Of a DNA stretch of 20,226 nucleotides, positions 8,199 to 13,600 are shown piece by piece (the stretch's first letter is position 1; each line of letters opens with the position of its first letter). The translations under genes were made by a program, and so were the position numbers. The notes under the pieces are model-generated. The model saw only the letters and a list, made by a program, of their open reading frames with translations. It was not told the origin of the DNA and made no database searches. Source of the DNA: JBBAAS01 sp041658125 (GTDB lineage Bacteria > Patescibacteriota > Microgenomatia > UBA12405); the NCBI GenBank assembly GCA_041658125.1, contig JBBAAS010000014.1, forward strand, positions 1-20,226, in the 5' to 3' direction.

Positions 8199-8204
8199 TA
8201 TACT
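8199..8204 (+). promoter_or_regulatory. -10 box for leaderless pth transcript
   Basis: TATACT ends 5 nt before the pth ATG, so the predicted start is at the ATG itself. No clear -35 is seen at the normal distance. Together with the CIRCE promoter upstream this gives pth two possible promoters. Confidence 0.55.
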
Positions 8205-8209
8205 ACAGC

Positions 8210-8731
8210 ATGAAGCTCTTTCTCGGCTTAGGCAATCCTGATCAAAAATACCAAGCTACCCGCCATAATCTAGGCCAAATGGTCCTAAACCATCTTGTAG
8301 AGGCGTATTGCCATACGCCTCTAACCAACAAAAACAAGTTATCCGCTCAACTCACCGAACAGAATCAAAATCTTTTTGCCGTTTCTACCGAATACATGAA
8401 CAACTCCGGCCTCACTGCTCAAAAAATTCTTAACTTCTACAAAATCAACCCTTCGGACCTTTATGTCATTCACGACGATCTTGATCTTCCGGTAGGGGAG
8501 TATAGGTTTCAATTTGACCGTGGTCCCGCCGGCCACAAAGGCATCGAGTCTATTATTGAATATCTTGGCACCCAATCTTTCAACCGCATCCGCATCGGTA
8601 TCGGCCACCCCACCGACTCTACCCCCGTCGAAAGCTACGTCCTTATGCCCTTCTCGCCCGAAGAAAAAATGCTTATTTCGACAACTATTGCTAAAATACT
8701 CCCTGAAATCAATCAACTTTTGGGCCCATAG
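8210..8731 (+). CDS. pth: Peptidyl-tRNA hydrolase
   Basis: Frees tRNA from prematurely released peptidyl-tRNA. The 173 residues are slightly shorter than the usual 185-200. Conserved positions are GLGNP (6-10) with N9, catalytic H19 in TRHN, MNNSG (63-67) and HDDLDLP with D89. The GHNG motif reads GHKG (K110 where E. coli has Asn114). Residues 30-38 (VEAYCHTPL) come from a palindromic insert at 8297-8323. The TAG stop at 8729-8731 falls inside the downstream tRNA-Ala gene, as bases 8-10 of the tRNA, so the last three codons are shared with the acceptor stem. A CIRCE operator and a -10 box precede the gene. Confidence 0.95.
   Translation: MKLFLGLGNPDQKYQATRHNLGQMVLNHLVEAYCHTPLTNKNKLSAQLTEQNQNLFAVSTEYMNNSGLTAQKILNFYKINPSDLYVIHDDLDLPVGEYRFQFDRGPAGHKGIESIIEYLGTQSFNRIRIGIGHPTDSTPVESYVLMPFSPEEKMLISTTIAKILPEINQLLGP
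8297..8323. repeat. Palindromic element (family A variant) in frame in pth
   Basis: Arms TAGAGGCGTAT (8298-8308) and ATACGCCTCTA (8313-8323) are perfect complements around a 4-nt loop TGCC, with a preceding G as in the ligA copies (GTAGAG). It keeps the GTAGAG(A/G)CG signature of the two ligA palindromes but has diverged in the centre. It is read as VEAYCHTPL between the conserved NHL helix and the rest of Pth. Confidence 0.8.
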
Positions 8732-8792
8732 TCTAATGGTAAAACGTCTCAGTCGCACTGAGTTGTTGGCGGTTCGAGTCCGCCTGGGTCCA
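8722..8792 (+). tRNA. tRNA-Ala (anticodon CGC)
   Basis: A 71-nt cloverleaf can be drawn by eye. The acceptor is GGGCCCA with TGGGTCC, which contains the G3-U70 wobble that marks tRNA-Ala, and the discriminator is A73. The T arm GGCGG-TTCGAGT-CCGCC is perfect. The anticodon loop GTCGCAC gives T33, CGC at 8754-8756 and A37. Weak points are a C12-A23 mismatch in the D stem and a T27-T43 mismatch at the base of the anticodon stem. CCA is not encoded. The first 10 bases overlap the end of pth. Confidence 0.85.
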
Positions 8793-8805
8793 CTTAGGGG
8801 TTCAA

Positions 8806-8836
8806 CCTGTCCCGTATCGATCCCGATTTATCGGGA
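8806..8836. repeat. Hairpin repeat related to family B
   Basis: It starts CCTGTCCCG, as does the hairpin at 8874-8903, and contains TCCCGAT / ATCGGGA (8821-8827 and 8830-8836) separated by TT. It lies just downstream of the tRNA-Ala gene. No T-run follows, so it is not a standard terminator. Confidence 0.55.
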
Positions 8837-8865
8837 GAGATAGGGATTCCCCGCGAGTCCACTTC

Positions 8866-8924
8866 GTTGGCGGCCTGTCCCGATGAGCGAAGCAACTTCG
8901 GGATTCGAGTCCGCCTGGGTCCAC
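8866..8924 (+). repeat. Second copy of the tRNA-Ala 3' end, split by a 30-bp hairpin
   Basis: GTTGGCGG (8866-8873) equals tRNA bases 8765-8772, and the next 21 tRNA bases, TTCGAG to GTCCAC (8773-8793), recur exactly at 8904-8924. Between them sits a 30-bp segment (8874-8903) starting CCTGTCCCGATGAG and ending CTTCGGGA that folds through TCCCGA / TCGGGA. No anticodon or D arm is present in this copy, so it is a partial duplicate and not a second tRNA. Confidence 0.8.
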
Positions 8925-8954
8925 CCCGACTTGTTTCAAGGTAAAATACTTCTA

Positions 8955-9245
8955 GTGACAAAAACCGAACCCAAATCCTTCAAAGACGTTATCGGTAATT
9001 TCCAAAGCACGCTTTTTGGTCGGCAAAAATACGTCAAAAATGAGTTTCAGGCCTATGGCTTAGAGCTGGCCAAAGAACTCCATGACTGGGAAAATCGCTC
9101 TCTTTATATCCGTCTGGCCAAACAGGTCGACCGTCAAATTCTTGATCAAGCCCGTTATTTTGTCAAAGACCATATCCCCGGTGCCGTCAAGTCGCCCAAA
9201 AAATTATTTATGTGGAAGTTAAAAAGTCTCAAAACTGCGGTATAA
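8955..9245 (+). CDS. Small conserved-looking protein of unknown function
   Basis: No family is recognised. From GTG 8955 the product has 96 residues, is basic and soluble, and appears mostly helical (FQAYGLELAKELHDWENRSL, then ARYFVKDHIPG and KKLFMWKLKSL). The frame is open upstream to an ATG at 8883, but that extension would be translated from the duplicated tRNA end and hairpin repeat, so the later start is preferred. A TAAAAT box at 8942-8947 ends 7 nt before the GTG, which fits a leaderless mRNA. The TAA stop lies within the TATAAT box of the next gene. Confidence 0.6.
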   Translation: MTKTEPKSFKDVIGNFQSTLFGRQKYVKNEFQAYGLELAKELHDWENRSLYIRLAKQVDRQILDQARYFVKDHIPGAVKSPKKLFMWKLKSLKTAV

Positions 9246-9246
9246 T
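9219..9246 (+). promoter_or_regulatory. Promoter of the MacB-like fragment
   Basis: TTAAAA (9219-9224), a 16-bp spacer and a perfect TATAAT (9241-9246). Exactly six bases separate the -10 from the ATG at 9253, so the predicted first transcribed base is the A of the ATG. The -10 contains the stop codon of the upstream gene. Confidence 0.75.
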
Positions 9247-9252
9247 CACCCG

Positions 9253-9591
9253 ATGAAATTTTTCATCGGCATTATGAATATTATGCTTGTCACCGTTACC
9301 GAAAGAACCCGGGAAATCGGTCTCCGCAAAGCCATCGGCGCCTATCCTCGGGCCACTTTAATCCAGTTTCTAATTGAAGCCGTCATTCTCTCCGCCCTTG
9401 GTGGCGCTATCGGCATTATTCTCGGCTTTTTAGGCTCACTTTTAATCAACAACTTTTTTCCGGCCCAAGTCACTTTCTCTTCGGTCCTCTTGGCTTTCGG
9501 CGTTTCTTCAGCCGTCGGTATCATTTTTGGTGTCACTCCCGCCCGTAAAGCTAGTAAATTATCTCCTATCGAAGCCCTAAGATACGAATAA
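9253..9591 (+). CDS. Orphan C-terminal part of a MacB/FtsX-family ABC permease
   Basis: The 112 residues match the last quarter of MacB-type permeases: IGIMNIMLVTVTERTREIG (5-23), then LRKAIGA (24-30), two transmembrane segments (about 36-66 and 74-95) and the tail PARKASKLSPIEALRYE (96-112). The family is normally about 400 residues, with a first transmembrane helix and a large periplasmic domain before this point; here both are missing, and an in-frame TAA at 9220 rules out extension. No ATP-binding partner gene is adjacent. It may be a remnant, but it has a strong promoter, an intact frame and conserved motifs, so a stand-alone small membrane protein remains possible. Confidence 0.8.
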   Translation: MKFFIGIMNIMLVTVTERTREIGLRKAIGAYPRATLIQFLIEAVILSALGGAIGIILGFLGSLLINNFFPAQVTFSSVLLAFGVSSAVGIIFGVTPARKASKLSPIEALRYE

Positions 9592-9599
9592 TTTCTTTC

Positions 9600-9608
9600 T
9601 GCTATTAT
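9600..9608 (+). promoter_or_regulatory. Extended -10 before the membrane-protein/HEPN pair
   Basis: TGCTATTAT is an extended -10 (TGn plus TATTAT). The ATG at 9612 is only 3 nt downstream and the GTG codon at 9615 is 6 nt downstream; a leaderless mRNA would therefore start at or near GTG 9615, the second codon of the longer reading. Confidence 0.5.
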
Positions 9609-9611
9609 TTA

Positions 9612-10175
9612 ATGGTGAAGTTAGAACTCAAGCGTCACCTTTACCCGTTACTAGTAATTTTTATCTTTACTGCGATATTTTGGATTTTTCGTCATCATCC
9701 TTGGTACAACTTTATTTATCTTCTTTTTGGCCTACTTTGGGGTGCTTTTTTACTAGATCTTGATCACTTCCTTTATTGGTACTTTCTAAAGCCCAACCTC
9801 GAAGAAAGCCAATCGGTCCAAACTGCTGTTAAAAATAAAAACCTTACGGCTGTTTTAAAAATTTTAGAGGCCACCCATAAAACTCATACCAGCCTTATTT
9901 TTCACCATTTTTTCTTCCAATCGGTTTTGGTCGTTGTTTCTCTTTTTGCCTTTACCTCCAGCCAAAGCATTTTTATTACTTCCTTACTCTTAGCTCTTAA
10001 TGTTCATCTTTTGGTTGACGAAATTACTGATTATCGGCAGGACCCGTCTCATCTTCAAAATTGGCTTTTTGCCCGCGAAAAAAAACAGTTACCCCAAAAA
10101 TATCTAAAATATTATTTGGCTATTTTTTCCGTTCTGGCTTTAATATTTTTTCTTCTTTTGATCAATAAAACATGA
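9612..10175 (+). CDS. Polytopic membrane protein, possibly DUF457/YdjM-like
   Basis: The 187 residues have four or five hydrophobic segments (about 8-26, 33-57, 99-115, 118-135, 164-184). Conserved-looking polar motifs sit at membrane edges: LLDLDHFLYWY with D49, D51 and H52; THKTHTSLIFHH with H89, H92, H98 and H99; and NVHLLVDEITDY with H132, D136 and E137. The order D-x-DH, TH-S-L-H, H-LxDE resembles membrane-bound metal-dependent hydrolases of the DUF457/YdjM kind, but this is pattern-based and unproven. The TGA stop overlaps the next ATG (ATGA), so the two genes are probably translated together. Start may be GTG 9615. Confidence 0.75.
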   Translation: MVKLELKRHLYPLLVIFIFTAIFWIFRHHPWYNFIYLLFGLLWGAFLLDLDHFLYWYFLKPNLEESQSVQTAVKNKNLTAVLKILEATHKTHTSLIFHHFFFQSVLVVVSLFAFTSSQSIFITSLLLALNVHLLVDEITDYRQDPSHLQNWLFAREKKQLPQKYLKYYLAIFSVLALIFFLLLINKT

Positions 10176-10672
10176 ACCCCGCTCTTAAAAATCTTTTTTC
10201 GGAAGCCAAGCCCTGTCTTAATCCGGAGCAACGGCTGTTCTTAAATGACACCGAAGTAATTCTTGACCGTTTGGAAAAATTCGATCACATTAATGATTAT
10301 TCATTTTTAGTCTCTCCTATCGCCAAAGTTTACGAAGGTTATCTTAAAGATTTTTTTCTGGAGCTTCACATCATCGATCAGGAAAGTTACCAAAGCGACC
10401 GTTTCCGGGTTGGCAAAACTCTCAATCCATCGCTTCGCTATAAACGCTTTTCCATTTTTCAAAAGCTAGCGGACATCCACCCCAAAGGGGAGGAACTGGC
10501 TGAAATTCTTTGGAATGCCTGGAAATATGGGCGAAATGAAATTTTTCACTATTTTCCCAACAATCTCAAAAATCTTACCCGCGACGAAGCCGAAGACCGC
10601 ATCAGAACCGTTTTGGAAGCCATCACCAAATCCCATCGCCTCATCGAAAATCAGGAAGATTTTTATCTTTAA
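10172..10672 (+). CDS. HEPN-domain protein, RnlA C-terminus-like
   Basis: The 166-residue soluble protein is mostly helical. It contains SPIAKVYEGYLKDFF (48-62), reminiscent of the helix in RnlA/LsoA toxins, and WKYGRNEIFHYF (117-128), where R121-N122-x3-H126 is the Rx4H motif of HEPN ribonucleases, with the usual polar residue after Arg. HEPN proteins often cut RNA in toxin-antitoxin or abortive systems; RnlA is itself a HEPN ribonuclease. This protein lacks the N-terminal domains of RnlA and could be a minimal HEPN. The upstream membrane protein overlaps it by 4 bp. Its stop codon overlaps the stop of the convergent kamA gene within TTAA. The HEPN call rests on motif and helical context only. 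Confidence 0.65.
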   Translation: MNPALKNLFSEAKPCLNPEQRLFLNDTEVILDRLEKFDHINDYSFLVSPIAKVYEGYLKDFFLELHIIDQESYQSDRFRVGKTLNPSLRYKRFSIFQKLADIHPKGEELAEILWNAWKYGRNEIFHYFPNNLKNLTRDEAEDRIRTVLEAITKSHRLIENQEDFYL

Positions 10673-11655
10673 GGCCCTACCACTTCAATTCTCTTGCCTT
10701 CATAATCCCAAAAAGCTCTCTTTTCTCCTTTCCAAAAATTTAATCCAACCGGTACCTTTCCGCTGCCACCGGGAGCATCAATTACATACATTGGATATGC
10801 CAAACCCGAAACTTCTTTTTTCAAATCCGTCATAATCTGAATTTCCCTTTCAAATGGCACCAAAAAGTGTTCCGCTCCCTTAACCGGATCGCACCGGTAA
10901 ATATAATACGGCCTGATTCCCAGCTCTACTAATCTGGTAAATAAATTTTTTAAAGTCTCTACCGAATCATTAACCCCTTTCAAAAATACCGTTTGGGACA
11001 ACAGCACCGCTCCTGTTTTTCTTATTTTACTAATAGCCAAAGTTACTTCTTTGGTAATTTCATCCGGATGTTCACAGTGAATCGACAAATAAAACGCTTG
11101 TTTTTTAATTCTGGCAAACGCATCCAGTACCTTTTTCCCTACCAATCGGGGATTAGATACCGGCACCCTGGTATGTACCCGTAATATTGTTAATTGTTTT
11201 AATTTACTCAATTTTTCCAAAGCATAAACCAAAATATCCTGAGCCATCAACGGATCTCCGCCTGAAATTATCACTTCATTAATGTCTTCGTGTTTTTTCA
11301 AATAATCCACTACATTCTCGATATCTTTTTTTTCTAATTGCCCTTTTTTAATGTCTGACACCATTCTTCTTCGGGTACAAAATCGGCAATATGCCGCACA
11401 CGACATTGTCAATTCCAAAAGTACTCTTCTTGGATATTTCTGCACTAATCCTTTTACTAAAATATTTTTATCCTCATCAAGCGGGTCCTCCGACGAAAAA
11501 TCACAAACTTCATTTTCTTCCGCCGACGGAAAAAACTGTCTTTTCACTGCCGCCGAAACCCCCGCCAACTTGCGTAAATACGGGTTTATTTTAAATACCA
11601 GATTACTGGGAGGCTCTTCTTCTTTTTTTTCAAAATCAGATGTTCCGATTTCCAT
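10669..11655 (-). CDS. kamA: KamA-family radical-SAM aminomutase (lysine 2,3-aminomutase or EpmB-like)
   Basis: Radical-SAM and PLP enzyme that moves an amino group from the alpha to the beta position of lysine, either free (KamA) or for EF-P modification (EpmB). The 328 residues contain the [4Fe-4S] site C86-x3-C90-x2-C93 in SCAAYCRFCTRRRM, the SAM-binding SGGDP at 131-135, the HTRVPVSNPRL segment and the PLP-lysine motif DAPGGSGKVP with K300. It lacks the long C-terminal part of clostridial KamA and is closer to EpmB in length; no EF-P gene is in view, so the substrate is undecided. A ferredoxin, a plausible electron donor, is divergently transcribed from a shared promoter region. The mRNA is predicted to have a 5-nt leader. 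Confidence 0.88.
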   Translation of the reverse strand: MEIGTSDFEKKEEEPPSNLVFKINPYLRKLAGVSAAVKRQFFPSAEENEVCDFSSEDPLDEDKNILVKGLVQKYPRRVLLELTMSCAAYCRFCTRRRMVSDIKKGQLEKKDIENVVDYLKKHEDINEVIISGGDPLMAQDILVYALEKLSKLKQLTILRVHTRVPVSNPRLVGKKVLDAFARIKKQAFYLSIHCEHPDEITKEVTLAISKIRKTGAVLLSQTVFLKGVNDSVETLKNLFTRLVELGIRPYYIYRCDPVKGAEHFLVPFEREIQIMTDLKKEVSGLAYPMYVIDAPGGSGKVPVGLNFWKGEKRAFWDYEGKRIEVVGP

Positions 11656-11666
11656 AACGTATCCTC

Positions 11667-11715
11667 ATCATATAACCTCGCTACCCCTTGTCAATGTATC
11701 AACTTCTGCTAAGAT
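11667..11715. promoter_or_regulatory. Back-to-back promoters of kamA and ferredoxin sharing one -35
   Basis: The 7-bp TTGTCAA at 11688-11694 reads as TTGTCA on the plus strand and TTGACA on the minus strand. Plus: a 16-bp spacer to TGCTAAGAT (extended -10, hexamer 11710-11715), then 7 nt to the ferredoxin ATG. Minus: a 16-bp spacer to TATGAT (11672-11667), then 11 nt to the kamA ATG. The two polymerases should compete for the same -35. Confidence 0.75.
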
Positions 11716-11722
11716 AATTGTT

Positions 11723-11914
11723 ATGCCAAAAATAATCATTGACTCCCAAAAGTGTATCGGTTGCAATACTTGCCCGCTGATTTCTCCAAATACTTTTGCT
11801 CTTGATCAAACCACCTTCAAGGCCATCCTCAAAAATCAACCGGCCGTTCTTTCTCAAGAAGACAAAGACGCGATTTCTTCCTGTCCGGTTGACGCCATCA
11901 AAGTCGAAAATTAA
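11723..11914 (+). CDS. Small ferredoxin, single [4Fe-4S] cluster
   Basis: Electron carrier of 63 residues. C11-x2-C14-x2-C17 (CIGCNTC) and C54 followed by Pro (SSCPVDAI) give the four ligands of one cubane cluster; the second half-cluster motif of 2[4Fe-4S] ferredoxins is absent. The frame is open far upstream, but that part is antisense to kamA; ATG 11723 gives a normal-length ferredoxin and lies 7 nt behind a -10 box. It may feed electrons to the neighbouring radical-SAM enzyme, an inference from position only. Confidence 0.9.
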   Translation: MPKIIIDSQKCIGCNTCPLISPNTFALDQTTFKAILKNQPAVLSQEDKDAISSCPVDAIKVEN

Positions 11915-11919
11915 ATTAA

Positions 11920-11949
11920 AAATTAGAAATTATAAATTAGAAATTAAAA
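11920..11949. repeat. 30-bp AT-rich repeat, copy 1
   Basis: Two 14-bp units AAATTAGAAATTA(T/A) in tandem plus AA. All 30 bases recur at 19701-19730. It fills the gap between the ferredoxin and the thioredoxin-fold gene. Confidence 0.85.
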
Positions 11950-11953
11950 CATC

Positions 11954-12931
11954 ATGCCAGAAACTTCACCAAAATATATCAAAGTTCCCATTTTAGGCGT
12001 CATCTTTTTTTCTTTAGTTTTAGTCGTCGTTTCTGTTTACGCCGGCATCGCCTGGACCAAATTAAAATCGGGCTCTGTCGTAACTACCTCCGCAACGGCT
12101 ACCGCTACTTTTGCCACCACCAAAACTGATAAAGCCAAGCTCCAGTTTTTTGTCATGAGCTTTTGTCCCTACGGCAACCAAATGGAAGACATTCTCCGTC
12201 CTATCTTTGATCTTTTGGGCAACAAAACCGACATCCAACCTCAATATATTTTTGACAAAGTTACCGGTAGTCTTGCCGATTATTGCAAGCCCCGGGTCGG
12301 CGATCCTACCCAATGTGCCACTTATGTCACCAACAAATATTTTACTACCGAAGATGAATGTAAAAAGACCATTGCCACCAATCTCGCCCAGTGCGTAGAT
12401 GAAAAAAGTTACATCAAAATCAGTGATAGTTTTTACACCTCACTTCACGGCCGGGTTGAAGCCAATCAAAATATCCGCGAAATCTGTGCTTGGAATCAAA
12501 CCACCGACAAAAAGCAATGGTGGGATTTTGTCGCTAACGTCAATAAAAATTGCACCGCTCAAAATGCCGACACTTGTTGGGAAGAACAGGCCAAAAAAGC
12601 CAGTCTTGATACCGCCAAAATTACCGAATGTTTCAATAAGGACGCTCAAAGCTTGATTGAAAAAGAAATCGCCTTAACCACTCAATATCAAGTCAGTGGT
12701 TCACCCACGGTTCTGGTCAATGGTCTTCCGTTTCCCCCCGAAGCCGCTTACACCCAAGACGGCAAAGGTACTCTTAAGATTGGCACTAAAACTGCTACTC
12801 AGGACAAATACCGTACTCCCAATGTCATCAAAGAAGCCGTCTGCGCCTCTTTCAACAAAGCTCCAAAAGAATGTAATACCGTTCTTAACGAACTTTCCGG
12901 TCAAGCTCCCGCCGCCGGTGGTTGCGGGTAA
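11954..12931 (+). CDS. Membrane-anchored thioredoxin-fold protein with CPYG site and 12 cysteines
   Basis: The 325-residue protein begins with a signal-anchor helix (about 11-33), then a Ser/Thr/Ala-rich linker, so the rest should lie outside the cytoplasmic membrane. The thioredoxin-like core starts at KLQFFVMSFCPYGNQMED, where C71-P-Y-G replaces the CxxC pair, and ends at GSPTVLVNG with the expected cis-proline P251. Ten more cysteines lie between and after (111, 121, 136, 147, 178, 200, 208, 226, 297, 307) plus C324 in the terminal GGCG, twelve in total. DsbA-like or GILT-like thiol chemistry is plausible, but the missing resolving cysteine in the motif leaves the mechanism open. It precedes the methylase gene by 6 bp. 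Confidence 0.75.
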   Translation: MPETSPKYIKVPILGVIFFSLVLVVVSVYAGIAWTKLKSGSVVTTSATATATFATTKTDKAKLQFFVMSFCPYGNQMEDILRPIFDLLGNKTDIQPQYIFDKVTGSLADYCKPRVGDPTQCATYVTNKYFTTEDECKKTIATNLAQCVDEKSYIKISDSFYTSLHGRVEANQNIREICAWNQTTDKKQWWDFVANVNKNCTAQNADTCWEEQAKKASLDTAKITECFNKDAQSLIEKEIALTTQYQVSGSPTVLVNGLPFPPEAAYTQDGKGTLKIGTKTATQDKYRTPNVIKEAVCASFNKAPKECNTVLNELSGQAPAAGGCG

Positions 12932-12937
12932 CTAACT

Positions 12938-13474
12938 GTGGTCAAGCTTAACTCCCACCAACTTCGTAAAAGTAGAGTAGGGGAGTCACAAAAATTACAA
13001 AAAGGCATCAAGCGTAACCCCATCGTTTTAGTCTTAGACAATGTTCTAGACACTTACAATATCGGTTCCTTTTTTCGTCTGGCTGACGCCATCGGTGCTG
13101 AAAAGATTTATCTTTGTGGTCCCGTTGTCACTCCTCCTAATATAAAAATCCATCGTGCTTCTATCGGCACCTGGAAATTCATCGATTGGGAAAATCCGGC
13201 CAACGCCACTGATTGCTTAACAAAGCTCAAACAACAAGGCTACCAAATTATTGCCTGCGAACAATCACCCAAAAGTGTGGATTATCAAAAGGCCAAATAT
13301 AATTTTCCCATCGCCATTGTCGCCGGTAGCGAAACCGACGGCATTTCTCCGGAAGTTCTAAAATTGGTCGATCAAACCGTCGAAATCCCGATGTTTGGCA
13401 TCAACAAATCCCTTAATGTTCTCATCGCCACCGCCGTTGTCTCATTTTCTGCCCTAAGTAAAGGCAAAAAATGA
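12938..13474 (+). CDS. SpoU/TrmH-family RNA 2'-O-ribose methyltransferase
   Basis: SPOUT-fold enzyme that methylates ribose in tRNA or rRNA using SAM. The 178 residues show all three SpoU motifs: motif 1 DNVLDTYNIGSFFRLADAIG (34-53) with N41 and R47, motif 2 GSETDGIS (130-137), and motif 3 IPMFGINKSLNVLIATAVV (150-168), which forms the knotted SAM site. No N-terminal RNA-binding extension of the RlmB type is present, so the substrate cannot be told. The GTG start at 12938 is chosen because it lies 6 bp after the preceding stop; no Shine-Dalgarno sequence is seen. Confidence 0.92.
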   Translation: MVKLNSHQLRKSRVGESQKLQKGIKRNPIVLVLDNVLDTYNIGSFFRLADAIGAEKIYLCGPVVTPPNIKIHRASIGTWKFIDWENPANATDCLTKLKQQGYQIIACEQSPKSVDYQKAKYNFPIAIVAGSETDGISPEVLKLVDQTVEIPMFGINKSLNVLIATAVVSFSALSKGKK

Positions 13475-13507
13475 TTAAAATCTGATCTATTTTGACCTCT
13501 TTTGATA

Positions 13508-13545
13508 CCACTAATATTGCCTATCTTTCCACTAATCTTGCCTAT
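13508..13545. repeat. Pair of 17-bp direct repeats upstream of gyrB
   Basis: CCACTAATATTGCCTAT (13508-13524) and CCACTAATCTTGCCTAT (13529-13545) differ at one base and are 21 bp apart, two helical turns, so both face the same side of the DNA. CTATTTTGACCT (13487-13498) and CTATTTTAACCT (13553-13564) flank them as a second near-identical pair. The arrangement suggests a binding-site array. Confidence 0.7.
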
Positions 13546-13554
13546 TGTAAAGCT

Positions 13555-13594
13555 ATTTTAACCTGTTAAAATCAATTTAGCTCAAATTTATCAT
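13555..13594 (+). promoter_or_regulatory. gyrB promoter with 18-bp palindrome over the -35
   Basis: ATTTTAAC-CT-GTTAAAAT (13555-13572) is a perfect inverted repeat, and its right arm holds the best -35 (TTAAAA at 13567-13572, 4 of 6 to consensus). A 16-bp spacer leads to TATCAT (13589-13594), and six bases later comes the GTG start at 13601. The mRNA is predicted to be leaderless; a protein bound to the palindrome would block the -35. Confidence 0.6.
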
Positions 13595-13600
13595 CAAATC

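Noticed and set aside
8866..8924. Second tRNA gene
   Set aside because: Only the T arm and acceptor 3' strand are present, with a hairpin inside; D arm, anticodon arm and acceptor 5' strand are missing.
8883..8954. N-terminal extension of the 8955 gene from an ATG at 8883
   Set aside because: These codons are the family B hairpin and duplicated tRNA end; the GTG at 8955 lies 7 nt after a -10 box and begins the protein-like part.
11351..11722. Long upstream extension of the ferredoxin frame
   Set aside because: It is entirely antisense to kamA, and the 63-residue product from ATG 11723 is a normal ferredoxin.
13508..13545. CRISPR array, from the spaced repeats before gyrB
   Set aside because: Only two repeats with a 4-bp gap and no cas genes; the layout fits an operator array.
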